A stretch of DNA of 64,000 nucleotides, from assembly GCA_018003015.1 (NCBI GenBank), contig JAGNEZ010000022.1, positions 28,234 to 92,233 of the forward strand, read 5' to 3'. Shown in pieces: positions 26,079 to 34,575 of this stretch (within the stretch, counting starts at the first letter, position 1; the number at the start of each line of letters is the position of its first letter). The position numbers and the translations under genes were made by a program. The DNA is from Phycisphaerae bacterium (GTDB lineage: Bacteria > Planctomycetota > Phycisphaerae > UBA1845 > PWPN01). The notes beneath the pieces were generated by a model. That model did no database searches, was not told the DNA's origin, and saw nothing but the letters and a program-made list of their open reading frames with translations.

Positions 26079-26948
26079 ATGTCGAGGTGTGTCAGCAACA
26101 CGGGCCCGGAAGCCTTCCGCGGATCCACCGCCTTGAGGCCAAGGCGACTCGCTTGTCCTGCGCACCGGGCCTTCACCCTCATCGAGGTCCTGGTGGTGGT
26201 GGCAATCGTCGCCCTGCTGGTGGCCGTGCTGATCCCGTCGCTGACCAGGGCCCGCGAGCAGAGCAAGAATACCGTTTGCATGAGTAACCTCAGGCAGTTT
26301 GCGTACGGGTTCCAGTTCTACAGCCAGGACTACCGGTTGAACCCGCCGCCCAACCGCGTCAAACCCTCCAGGACCGGCCCATACTACGGCACCCCCCCGG
26401 ACTACCGGGACAGCGACTGGTGGTACTACCGACACATGGTGCCCAAGTATCTCGCCCCGGAGAAACTGACCGCTACGAGTTCAGCCTTCTTCGGCGTGTT
26501 CGCCTGCCCGGGCGACACCAAGCAGGCCGGCCGTTCCTACTCGATGAACATCTTCGCCGGCAACTTCCCGATGGACCCGCCGGACAACACCGCCACGCCC
26601 TACTCGAATGGCAGGCCGTTCAATCCCTACAGCGTGAAGATGAGCTATCGCTACATGGTCCTGGTCGAGTCTTTCGCCGACCACGAGGACAGCAAGAACC
26701 GGGGCGTCTTCGGCACAGACTACGTCGTCGGGCTCAGTGGGCCGACTTACTCAAAGTACAAGGACGACATCGATTTCGGAAAGCACCGCGGCCGGGCCAA
26801 CTTCTTGTTAGGCGATCTTCACGTGGAGAGCTTGGGCAAGGACCGCATCTCGCAGAGCAACGCGACCGACCCGGGCAAACGAGCATCCAGTCTGCGGATC
26901 TGGTGGTCTCCCGAGGACGATCAGTGGAATGTCGCATTACCCGAATGA
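26079..26948 (+). CDS. type IV prepilin-like protein with Ala at the cleavage site
   Basis: This is a 289-residue protein with a long leader ending in [31 protein letters not shown] 26079 was chosen for the GGAGG nine bases upstream. An in-frame GTG at 25998, overlapping the previous stop, is possible but has no site. The residue before Phe is Ala31, not the usual Gly, which prepilin peptidases tolerate less well. The body contains KHRGRANFLLGDLHVESLGKD, matching the H-X9-DG pattern in altered form (GDLH). It lies between two paralogous secreted proteins, so it may help present or export them, but nothing in the sequence proves this. Confidence 0.83.
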   Translation: MSRCVSNTGPEAFRGSTALRPRRLACPAHRAFTLIEVLVVVAIVALLVAVLIPSLTRAREQSKNTVCMSNLRQFAYGFQFYSQDYRLNPPPNRVKPSRTGPYYGTPPDYRDSDWWYYRHMVPKYLAPEKLTATSSAFFGVFACPGDTKQAGRSYSMNIFAGNFPMDPPDNTATPYSNGRPFNPYSVKMSYRYMVLVESFADHEDSKNRGVFGTDYVVGLSGPTYSKYKDDIDFGKHRGRANFLLGDLHVESLGKDRISQSNATDPGKRASSLRIWWSPEDDQWNVALPE

Positions 26949-26968
26949 CTCCCATAAGGAGAAATGCC

Positions 26969-28534
26969 ATGACCAGGGGAAAGAGTGACAAAGTTGATGG
27001 CATGTGTTCGCCCTTCGGGCGGAAGCTCATGCTGGTTGCCGCGACCCTCGTCGCCGCCGTGACGATCGTCCGGGCGGACTACTTCCTGATCAGCAGCGTC
27101 GATCTGGGTGCCGACTTCGGCCCCGCCGGCAACAACCCGATGTGCATCACGTTCGACGGAGTCTATGCCTACCTCGGGGGGTATAACGGAAGCGGGCTCA
27201 GTCGCGAGATCGGCATTCTCAAGGTGAATCTGGCCAATCCAACCGACAAGGCCGAGCTCGCCGCCGCGAAGCAGACCGTCGACACCTTCCGCTACTACGG
27301 TGCATTGGTGGTGCGAAACGGCGTGCTCTATGCTCTGCTGGATCGCCCCTCCGGCAACGATGTCGCCACCACGAACGTCCGAGCCATTGACGTGACCACC
27401 GGAGCGTTGGTTGAGACCTTTGACGGCGACAACCTCGCCTCTCCCGGCAACGGCATGGTGGTGAAACCGGCTGGCATGACCGCTCCCGCCATCGGCGGTA
27501 TGGCCTACGATCCGGGATACGGCGGCACCGACATGGGCTTGGCCATCTTCGGCTTCGGCTCCGGACGCCGGGTCCTTCTGGACATCGATTCCGGGGCGAC
27601 CCTCCACACCCAGGCGTCCGGCTTCATTGTGTGGGGCGGCTCGAGTTTCAAGGACTCCACTTCATGGAAAGACTGCTGGTTCGACACCAACGGGGATGTC
27701 TACCAGCGGCGATCGAACCAGGTCCAGCGGGCCATCCGGACGGGAGGCAACTCGGCCGGCAGCATCGAGCAACTCACGGACGCACTCAAGCTCGAGGACG
27801 GCACCCCGGTCATCGAGCCTGGTGACGGCAAGCCCGTGGCGACGCGCTTAGCGCCTGAGGTGGTTGGTCAGAACCTCGCTTTGCTCAACAGCGGCGGGGG
27901 AGCGGGCGCCGAGGATCTCGTTGTCTTCAACGATCGACCGGATCCCCGCTATGTGCCCCCGCCCCTCAGCTTTGCCAGCACGATCAAGCTGATCAAGAAG
28001 AATGGCGATCTCCCGCCGACTCCGGTCCAGTTCCTCAAGGCCGACGGCACACCTCTCGACCCCGCCGCCGACACCCCTGACGGCAACGGCGTGTATGACT
28101 TCCATTACGAGGCGGCACAGGATCTGCTGCTCATCTCGGATTTCAGCAACCGCCGCCTGCTGGTCTTCCAGGGCGTCCCGCCCGCGCCGGGAGCATGCTG
28201 TCTGCCGAGCGGTGAGTGCGTCGAAGTCAACTCCTTTGAGTGCCAGGCCCAGGACGGCAGTTTCATGGGTGCCGATACCACCTGCGCAGAGGCCAACTGC
28301 CCGCAACCGTGCCCCAAGCCCTTCGCCGACGGCGACCGAGACCAGGATGTGGACCAGGTGGACTTCGGGCTGTTCCAGCTCTGCTACACCGGTGCCGAGG
28401 GCGGCGTTCCGGAGGGCTGCGCGTGCTTCGACAAGAACACGGACGGAGCCGTGGACGCGGTGGATCTCCAGACATTCGTCACCTGCTGGAGCGGACCGGC
28501 CGTGGCGGCCAACCCGGACTGCGCGGCGAACTGA
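26969..28534 (+). CDS. secreted protein with dockerin-like C-terminal domain, paralogue of the PEP-CTERM protein
   Basis: This 521-residue protein starts at ATG 26969, with AAGGAG a short distance upstream. The signal peptide is RKLMLVAATLVAAVTIVRA. The body (ISSVDLGADFGPAGNNPMCITFDGVYAYLGGYN) aligns by eye with the 24805 protein over most of its length. The tail differs. A Cys-rich segment (GACCLPSGECVEV...CAEANC) is followed by two Ca-binding-like repeats (DRDQDVDQVDFGLFQLC and DKNTDGAVDAVDLQTFVTC) that resemble a type I dockerin. The same kind of tail ends the GHL10 enzyme encoded at 51118. The frame is open upstream through the prepilin gene, but the signal peptide fixes the start. Confidence 0.86.
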   Translation: MTRGKSDKVDGMCSPFGRKLMLVAATLVAAVTIVRADYFLISSVDLGADFGPAGNNPMCITFDGVYAYLGGYNGSGLSREIGILKVNLANPTDKAELAAAKQTVDTFRYYGALVVRNGVLYALLDRPSGNDVATTNVRAIDVTTGALVETFDGDNLASPGNGMVVKPAGMTAPAIGGMAYDPGYGGTDMGLAIFGFGSGRRVLLDIDSGATLHTQASGFIVWGGSSFKDSTSWKDCWFDTNGDVYQRRSNQVQRAIRTGGNSAGSIEQLTDALKLEDGTPVIEPGDGKPVATRLAPEVVGQNLALLNSGGGAGAEDLVVFNDRPDPRYVPPPLSFASTIKLIKKNGDLPPTPVQFLKADGTPLDPAADTPDGNGVYDFHYEAAQDLLLISDFSNRRLLVFQGVPPAPGACCLPSGECVEVNSFECQAQDGSFMGADTTCAEANCPQPCPKPFADGDRDQDVDQVDFGLFQLCYTGAEGGVPEGCACFDKNTDGAVDAVDLQTFVTCWSGPAVAANPDCAAN

Positions 28535-28616
28535 TATCGAGACGATCGAGTGGGGACACGAGACGAACGTCTGCCTGGAGGAGCGGCCGGGCCGGGTTGC
28601 CGCGCGGCTCAGGGGC

Positions 28617-29798
28617 TCACCGCCCTGAATAGGCCTCCGCCAGCTCGACCATGCGCCTCAACCGCTCCGGCCTGACGTGCGGTGCCACTGAACAGGCCGA
28701 CGAAAGAATGTAGCCGGAGCCGGGTGAGCCGATCGCCAGCCTTTTCCGGACAGCAGCCTCGAAGGTCGCGTCGTCGGCTCGGAGCATCTCGTTCACCGCG
28801 TCCAGGTTACCCTTGAAGAAGAACCGGCTGCCAAACTCCGCCTTGGCCCTGGCGAGATCCACCGTACCCAATGGCGGCGGGTCAAGCGTGTCGAGTCCGT
28901 CCACGCCCGTCTCGGCCATGAGATCCAGGCGGTCTCCGATCGCCCCACAGGTGTGAGTGTAGATCGGCAGGCCGTGCTCGTGGACGGCGGCGGCCACCTG
29001 CCGCTCGTAGGGTGCGACGAACTCCCCGTACATCGCCCGACTGATGAAGCCCGCTCCCGCAAAGGCCGAGCTGATGAGGATGGCATCCGGCCCGCAAGGA
29101 GCGTACACCCGAACCTGGGCGATGACATGACGACTGACTTGCGCCAGCAATTGGTGGCACATGGCCGGCGAGTCGAGCAGGGCGATGAGCGCGTTCTCAT
29201 ACCCAAACAGCTCCAGAAGATGGGTGAATGGTGAGAAGACCTCCATGTGAATCGAGACCTCGGGGCAGGTGATCCGGGCGCGTCGCAACCCGGCCGTCAG
29301 CCATGGCGGATAGGCTTCCGGCTCACCGAGATCCGCATCGGGCACGACATCCCACAGCGCGGGAGCATGCCAAGTGTTCCAGACATATCCGGGAGTACGA
29401 AACGTGGCCGGATCGCCGGGATCGATCATCTGAGGATCAGCCCGCGGAAGCGGCTGCCGGTCGGCGATGAAGGCGTGGGGGTTGTCGTCCAGTGGAAACC
29501 AGGTCTCGAGCCCGTTACGCCAGGTCAAGCATTCACCCTGGTCAGCAGGACGCGACACCAGGACGTATTCCCGCCAGTCCGGGGGACGGCCGGGCAGATT
29601 GATCAAGAACCCGTCGAAGCCGTACCTCTGCTGGAACTCCGCCAACGTCTCGACGAAGAGCCGACTGTCGAACCAGATGTCTGCCGGCCTGTGCCGCCCG
29701 TGGATGAAGTAGTGCCCCAATGCCAACTGGCACATGACCGGTACACGATCACAGGGCTGGTGGTTCATTGCCGCCTGGATGCGCTGGCGCGGGGTCAT
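28617..29798 (-). CDS. URO-D-like (MtaA/CmuA-type) methyltransferase with zinc motif
   Basis: This 393-residue protein starts MTPRQRIQAAMNHQPCDRVPVM, the usual opening of uroporphyrinogen decarboxylase-like proteins that are not HemE. It keeps THTCG in the middle of the barrel and a later SSACSVAPHVRPE, giving the His-X-Cys...Cys zinc signature of corrinoid-dependent methyltransferases of the MtaA/MtbA/CmuA type. It therefore probably transfers methyl groups and does not make coproporphyrinogen. No corrinoid protein is encoded next to it. There is no Shine-Dalgarno, and a TATCAT box at 29807-29812 lies just ahead of the ATG, so the mRNA may be leaderless. It is divergent from truA with 75 bases between start codons. 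Confidence 0.8.
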   Translation of the reverse strand: MTPRQRIQAAMNHQPCDRVPVMCQLALGHYFIHGRHRPADIWFDSRLFVETLAEFQQRYGFDGFLINLPGRPPDWREYVLVSRPADQGECLTWRNGLETWFPLDDNPHAFIADRQPLPRADPQMIDPGDPATFRTPGYVWNTWHAPALWDVVPDADLGEPEAYPPWLTAGLRRARITCPEVSIHMEVFSPFTHLLELFGYENALIALLDSPAMCHQLLAQVSRHVIAQVRVYAPCGPDAILISSAFAGAGFISRAMYGEFVAPYERQVAAAVHEHGLPIYTHTCGAIGDRLDLMAETGVDGLDTLDPPPLGTVDLARAKAEFGSRFFFKGNLDAVNEMLRADDATFEAAVRKRLAIGSPGSGYILSSACSVAPHVRPERLRRMVELAEAYSGR

Positions 29799-29837
29799 CA
29801 CAGGGTATGATAGTCCAGGAGGGAATCCTGAGCGAGA

Positions 29838-29866
29838 TTGATGGTCCCCTGCCGCGTCCGTAGAAT
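29838..29866 (+). promoter_or_regulatory. truA promoter, predicted leaderless
   Basis: TTGATG (29838-29843), a 17-base spacer and TAGAAT (29861-29866). The predicted start is at 29873, one base before the truA ATG at 29874, and no ribosome site lies between. Confidence 0.55.
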
Positions 29867-29873
29867 CAGCCGC

Positions 29874-30722
29874 ATGTGGCGCAACATCCGCCTGTTGATT
29901 GCGTACGACGGCACGGACTTCCACGGCTGGCAGCAACAACCGGGTATGCGAACGGTGCAGGAATCGATCGAGCAGGCCCTGCGTCGAGTGGTCCATCACC
30001 AGGTTGCGGTTCTGGGGGCTGGGCGGACGGATGCGGGGGTCCATGCCGCCGGGCAGGTCGCCAACTTCGAGACGACCAGTACCATGCCCTGCGAGAACCT
30101 CAAGAAGGCCATCGGTGGGCGGTTGCCCAAGGACATCTCCATTGGTGCGGCGGACGAGGTTCCGCTTGGGTTTCGGTCCACCAGCGACGCGGTGTCCAAG
30201 CTCTACCGCTACCGGATCTACAACGCCGCTCACCGCCCGGTGGATGAGCTCGCCCAGCGTTACACCTACCATTTCTGGCACCCGCTTGAAGTCTCGCGAA
30301 TGCGGGCGGCGGCCGCGTATCTCGTGGGCACCCACGACTTCGCCGCCTTCGCGACTCAGGGGAGCGAGCGGCAGACCACGGTCCGAACGATCCTCGGCAT
30401 CGACATCTATCCCCGCTACAACGAATTGCGGATCGATGTCGAGGGCACGGGCTTCCTGTACAACCAAGTCCGGAACATGGTCGGCACGTTGATCGAGGTC
30501 GGCCGAGGCCACTGGCCGGTGGAGCGCGTCCCCGGCATTCTGGCCAGCCGGGACCGGTGCCAAGCCGGTCCGACGGCTCCGGCCCGCGGGCTGTGCATGC
30601 AGTGGGTGCGCTACGATCTGACTCGCCCGCCGAAGAACCCCCGGCCGGCGGATGCGGCGCTCTCCGACCTGCCCGGCATCTCCGAGGGCGAAGATGGCGA
30701 CCTCGCGGACCTGGACTCATGA
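29874..30722 (+). CDS. truA: tRNA pseudouridine(38-40) synthase TruA
   Basis: This 282-residue enzyme converts uridines 38-40 of the tRNA anticodon arm to pseudouridine. It begins with MWRNIRLLIAYDGTDFHGWQ and has the catalytic motif GAGRTDAGVHA, with Asp53 as nucleophile. Later it has KLYRYRIYN, FLYNQVRNMVG and a short charged tail, all normal for the family. The start is ATG 29874, where the first strand begins; an in-frame TTG at 29838 is part of the predicted -35 box. The stop overlaps the start of the glycosyltransferase (ATGA), so the gene probably heads an operon of truA, GT4 and an EamA transporter. Confidence 0.95.
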   Translation: MWRNIRLLIAYDGTDFHGWQQQPGMRTVQESIEQALRRVVHHQVAVLGAGRTDAGVHAAGQVANFETTSTMPCENLKKAIGGRLPKDISIGAADEVPLGFRSTSDAVSKLYRYRIYNAAHRPVDELAQRYTYHFWHPLEVSRMRAAAAYLVGTHDFAAFATQGSERQTTVRTILGIDIYPRYNELRIDVEGTGFLYNQVRNMVGTLIEVGRGHWPVERVPGILASRDRCQAGPTAPARGLCMQWVRYDLTRPPKNPRPADAALSDLPGISEGEDGDLADLDS

Positions 30723-31897
30723 ACATCTGCCACATCATCACTCGGCTGATCATCGGTGGCGCCCAGGAGAACACGATCCTGACCTGCGCGGGACTCCACG
30801 ACCGCGGGCACCGGGTCACGCTGCTCGTCGGGCCCGAGACCGGTCCGGAAGGCTCGCTGCACGACGAGGCTCACCGAGGCGGCTACGACGTGCGGATCGT
30901 GCCGAACATGTGCCGCGCGGTCCGACCGCTGACCGATCTTCGGGCGCGCCGCGAGTTAGCGGCCGTGCTTCGGGATCTGCGTCCCGAGGTTGTCCACACC
31001 CACAGCAGCAAGGCGGGGATCCTCGGCCGGCTGGCCGCTCGCGACGCCGGGGTGCCGATCATCGTCCACACCATCCACGGCATGAGCTTCAACCGAACGC
31101 AGTCATGGCCGGTGCAGATGCTCTATCGGCGGCTGGAAGGCTACTGCGCCCGGTTCACGCAGGCGCTGGTCACCGTAGCCGACGCGATGCGCGATCAGGC
31201 GGTGGCGGTCGGGATGGCCCCGCGGGACAAGTTCGTGACCGTCTACTCCGGGATGCGAACCGAGCTGTTCGATCCGGCGGGCGCGGACCGGGCCGCCGTT
31301 CGGCGCCGCTGGGGAGTGGCCGACGAGGAGATCGTCATCGGGGCGGTGGCTCGCCTGTTCCGCAACAAGGGCTACGAGGTCCTGATCCCGGCGATGGCCC
31401 TCGCGGCCCAGCGGAATTCCAGGCTGCGGTTCGTGTGGGTCGGCGACGGCGCTCAACGCACCGATTATGAGAAGCAATTAGAGTCTCTGGGTATTCTTGG
31501 GCGCGTTCATCTCACCGGTCTCCTGGCACCACAACGGGTGCCGGAGATGCTCGCGGGAATGGACCTGCTGGTGCACGCCTCCCAGTGGGAAGGTCTGCCC
31601 CGGGCGGCCGTTCAGGCCCTGCTGATGGAATGCCCGGTCATCAGCTTCGACATCGACGGCGCCCCGGAGGTCGTCCTCCCCGGGCGAACCGGAGCACTGG
31701 TCCGACTCAACGACGTCCCCGGCCTGGCCGAGGCCATGGTCACGCTCGCCCGCGACGCGAGCGAACGCCGCCGCCTCGGGAAAGCCGGAAGGCAACTGTG
31801 CCTCGAACGGTTCGACCAGCGGAAGATGGTGACCGAACTGGAATCGCTGTATCTCAAGCTGCAGAAGGATGCCGGCCCGAACCGAGCCCATCGCTGA
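30719..31897 (+). CDS. GT4-family glycosyltransferase
   Basis: This 392-residue GT-B glycosyltransferase overlaps truA by four bases. It opens with MNICHIITRLIIGGAQENT, the GG-loop typical of GT4 enzymes. The C-terminal nucleotide-sugar domain has VARLFRNKGYEVLI, VWVGDGAQR, the HASQWEGLPRAAVQALLMECPVI segment with the conserved EGLP and downstream Glu, and DIDGAPEVV. Enzymes of this type add sugars to lipid-linked or capsular intermediates on the cytoplasmic face. The following EamA transporter raises the possibility of a lipid-sugar export role, but that is only inference from adjacency. Confidence 0.9.
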   Translation: MNICHIITRLIIGGAQENTILTCAGLHDRGHRVTLLVGPETGPEGSLHDEAHRGGYDVRIVPNMCRAVRPLTDLRARRELAAVLRDLRPEVVHTHSSKAGILGRLAARDAGVPIIVHTIHGMSFNRTQSWPVQMLYRRLEGYCARFTQALVTVADAMRDQAVAVGMAPRDKFVTVYSGMRTELFDPAGADRAAVRRRWGVADEEIVIGAVARLFRNKGYEVLIPAMALAAQRNSRLRFVWVGDGAQRTDYEKQLESLGILGRVHLTGLLAPQRVPEMLAGMDLLVHASQWEGLPRAAVQALLMECPVISFDIDGAPEVVLPGRTGALVRLNDVPGLAEAMVTLARDASERRRLGKAGRQLCLERFDQRKMVTELESLYLKLQKDAGPNRAHR

Positions 31898-31909
31898 GGA
31901 GTCCTACCC

Positions 31910-32869
31910 ATCCGCCAACGCATCGACATCACGGCCATCGCCGCCCTTCTGGGGGCGATCATCAGCTGGGGCACGATCCCGGTCATGCTCCGGTATCTGG
32001 CCTGCCCGGCGAGGGTTCCGGACGGATTCACCGCGAATCTGGTGCGTTATCCGATTGCGGCCATCGCCTGTCTGCCCTGGCTGGTCTGGGGCATCCGGCG
32101 CGGAGAGCTTCGCGGGCTCTGGCTGGCCGCCCTGTTGCCCTCGGTGGTCAACACCGTCGGTCAGACGCTCTTCGCCTGGACCCCGTATTTCGAGAATGCC
32201 GGGCAGCTGTCCTTCCTGCTGCGGATCGCGGTGGTGTGGAGCATCCTGATCGCGTTCATGGTGTTTCCCGACGAGCGGCGACTGGCTCGCAACCGGCGGT
32301 TCTGGTCGGGCGCGACCCTGGCGATCGCGGGCTTCGCGACGCTGAGCTTCCCACGACTTGCCGCCAGCGGGGGACACACACTCATCGGTCTGACCATCAT
32401 CTTCACCTGCAGCCTGTTCTGGGCCTTCTACGGGGTCTCGGTCCGCTACGTCATGCACAAGAAGCATCCGCTGGTTCTGTTCAGTCTGATCAGCGCCTAC
32501 AGTTCAGTCGGCCTGATCGGCATGGCGCCGCTGGGCGATCCGTCAAGCGTACTGGGACTGTCGGCCTATGACTGGTCGATCCTGATCGGCTCGGCGCTAC
32601 TGGGAATCTCGCTGGCTCACGGCCTGTACTACGTGGCCGTCCAGCGGATGGGCGTGGCGGTTTGCGAGCTGGGCCTGCTCATTGCCCCGTTCATCTCCCT
32701 TGCCGGTTCGCACCTGATCACAGGGGAGACCTTCACCCGCGTTCAGTGGCTTGGCGGCGGCATCCTGCTGATCGGAGCGGCCCTGGCGATGGATTCGCGG
32801 CGGAGCCGAAAGGCCAGGCCGCCCGAGCCGGAGGACAAACTGGCCGACACGAGCGGCTTGACGGACTGA
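31910..32869 (+). CDS. EamA/DMT-family membrane transporter, apparent non-canonical start
   Basis: This is a ten-helix drug/metabolite transporter-like protein (two EamA repeats) of about 319 residues if started at ATC 31910. The first ATG in frame (31985) would cut the first helix. In-frame codons 31910-31984 encode IRQRIDITAIAALLGAIISW, which completes it. GAGGAG at 31896-31901 sits eight bases before ATC 31910, and no ATG, GTG or TTG exists between the preceding stop and 31985. The second repeat contains FWAFYGVSVRYV and SLAHGLYYVAVQRMGV. The substrate is unknown. If the ATC reading is wrong, the CDS is 31985-32869. A sequencing error changing ATG to ATC is the simplest alternative. Confidence 0.8.
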   Translation: MRQRIDITAIAALLGAIISWGTIPVMLRYLACPARVPDGFTANLVRYPIAAIACLPWLVWGIRRGELRGLWLAALLPSVVNTVGQTLFAWTPYFENAGQLSFLLRIAVVWSILIAFMVFPDERRLARNRRFWSGATLAIAGFATLSFPRLAASGGHTLIGLTIIFTCSLFWAFYGVSVRYVMHKKHPLVLFSLISAYSSVGLIGMAPLGDPSSVLGLSAYDWSILIGSALLGISLAHGLYYVAVQRMGVAVCELGLLIAPFISLAGSHLITGETFTRVQWLGGGILLIGAALAMDSRRSRKARPPEPEDKLADTSGLTD

Positions 32870-32973
32870 CCGAAGTGAGGTGTGAAGCCGCGGCCCCCCG
32901 CGTGACCACGGGAAATGCCGTGTCGCGCTGTTCAAGACCCACCCGCCGGTCGAGTCCGCCGCCACGGAGGCTT

Positions 32974-33180
32974 CTACTTCATGTCCCGGACCAGCTTCTC
33001 GAACAACTCCGCCGGCAGCTTGCGGGCGGGGTTCACGACCACGACGGCCAGCGTTCGCGGGACCTCGACGGGATGCTGGCGGGCCATGTCCGAACCGAGA
33101 GTCGAATCGATCAACGCGCACCCGTCCTCGACGTCCTTCTTGAGTTCCAGCGCTTCGGCCCCGGCCACAGCGATACCCAT
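32974..33180 (-). CDS. unrecognised short ORF or gene remnant
   Basis: A 68-codon frame from ATG 33178-33180 reads MGIAVAGAEALELKKDVEDG..., then HPVEVPRTLAVVVVNP and ends KLPAELFEKLVRDMK. The composition and third-position GC look like real coding sequence, unlike the frame upstream of the ATG, which turns into Arg/Gly-rich noise. I recognise no family. It may be a small gene or the C-terminal remnant of a larger decayed one. No clear Shine-Dalgarno is seen. Confidence 0.4.
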   Translation of the reverse strand: MGIAVAGAEALELKKDVEDGCALIDSTLGSDMARQHPVEVPRTLAVVVVNPARKLPAELFEKLVRDMK

Positions 33181-33477
33181 CCCCGGCGTGGACTGATGAT
33201 CGCCTCGTCCGCGGGGTGATCGCTGCCGCCGACCGGTGACTGGCGACACCGTGGCGACGGAAGCCAGGAAGGGTCAAGGTCGCAAGCGAAGACCCCGCCA
33301 CTCGACACAAATCGTTTCATTACAGGAGCTTACACCTGTCTACCAGCTCTCGACCCCCGACGAGCCGCTCTCGGGCCTGGAAACAACTTGCCGCTCCCCC
33401 CGGCAGAATGCGGCCAACAGCTTCCGGCGTAGCCTAGAGGGCTGCTCCGCCCGTTGCCTTTCCTCGAAAGGCACGCG
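33181..33477. other. intergenic stretch, no gene seen
   Basis: Nothing supportable is seen between the short minus-strand frame and the strong plus-strand promoter at 33478. There is no tRNA-like fold or terminator that I can make out. Confidence 0.5.
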
Positions 33478-33506
33478 TTGTCACCCGGGCAAGACCGCAG
33501 TATGAT
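33478..33506 (+). promoter_or_regulatory. strong promoter of the 33584 prepilin-like gene
   Basis: TTGTCA (33478-33483), exactly 17 bases, then TATGAT (33501-33506); each box differs from the sigma-70 consensus at one position. TATAAT at 33506-33511 overlaps but would need a 22-base spacer. The start is near 33513. Confidence 0.65.
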
Positions 33507-33583
33507 ATAATACTAGGAATCTCTTCCGAGTTCAGGAACGGGCACAGGTTCGCACATACTGAGGCCGAAAGGACGGTCCAAGA

Positions 33584-34555
33584 ATGAGACCCCAGCACAA
33601 TCGCCGGAGCCGAGAGGCGTCCAGGTCCCGGGCGGCCGGGTTCACGCTCATCGAAGTCCTGGTCGTGGTGGCCATCATTGCCCTGTTGATCTCCGTGCTC
33701 CTGCCATCGCTGACCAAGGCTCGCGAGCAGGCTCGGGTAGCCAAATGCCTCGCGAATCTGAAGAGTCTTGGCACTGCGACCGGCGCCTACTTGAACGCCG
33801 AGAAGGACCGGTTCTGCTGGACCCCGGTGGTCTACCGCGGGTCCGCTGAGCCGCAACCCATCTCCAACTACTTCGGCGGCAAACGCGGCATCGGGGTGCC
33901 CGAGGACCGCGGAGGCGTGCTGGACAATGCTTACTGCCCCGGCGGCTACTACGATTTTCTCCCCCAGGATCGACCGCTCAACAAGTACGTCGCCTCCGCG
34001 AAGGTCAGCACCAGGACCGAGATGGAGGTCTTCGAGTGCCCCGCGGACGAGGTCAGCGAATACCGCGGCGTGGGCAGCCGCGGCAACTTTGCCATTCCTC
34101 GGACTCGCACTTCGGCCTACGACGTGACCGGCACAAGTTACCAGAGCAACGTCAACTACAACGTGTATATGGTCAAGGCCGAGGGTTTCAGTTCGGACAA
34201 CGCCGCCCGCCGCGCTCGCCAGGCGCTGCTCAGAGACCGCATCGTCCAGGTTTTCTACAAGAAAGGTCCGTCCCGGGCGGTGATGATCCACGAGGATCCG
34301 TCCGACTGTGCCACCGGCGGCGTGTGGTACGACTACCCCTACACGGCCAAGATCCGCGGCTGGCATGGGCGCTTCGACCGGCACAGCTACTCGTTCCTTG
34401 ACGGCCACGCCGCCAACATGCTCGTTGAAGGCAAGGTCAACCTGGATCACACGTATGACGCCAACAAGAACTTCATCAACTGCTCCCCGGGCCAGGCCGG
34501 ATGCAGCAACGGCAACAGTGAGGTCGTTTTCCGCCAGGACTACATGCAGCAATAA
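33584..34555 (+). CDS. type IV prepilin-like (DUF1559/H-X9-DG type) protein
   Basis: This 323-residue protein has an Arg-rich leader ending in [20 protein letters not shown]; prepilin peptidase would cut after Gly19. AAAGGACGG precedes the ATG. Near the C-terminus, [20 protein letters not shown] contains the H-X9-DG pattern with DGH. Several Cys residues ([13 protein letters not shown]) lie in the exported body and could pair. It is the third prepilin-like gene in the window and has the best promoter. It is followed 20 bases later by a small membrane protein that may be co-expressed. The role is presumably surface or pseudopilin-related. Confidence 0.87.
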   Translation: MRPQHNRRSREASRSRAAGFTLIEVLVVVAIIALLISVLLPSLTKAREQARVAKCLANLKSLGTATGAYLNAEKDRFCWTPVVYRGSAEPQPISNYFGGKRGIGVPEDRGGVLDNAYCPGGYYDFLPQDRPLNKYVASAKVSTRTEMEVFECPADEVSEYRGVGSRGNFAIPRTRTSAYDVTGTSYQSNVNYNVYMVKAEGFSSDNAARRARQALLRDRIVQVFYKKGPSRAVMIHEDPSDCATGGVWYDYPYTAKIRGWHGRFDRHSYSFLDGHAANMLVEGKVNLDHTYDANKNFINCSPGQAGCSNGNSEVVFRQDYMQQ

Positions 34556-34575
34556 AGCGAGGGCCATTTCGATCC

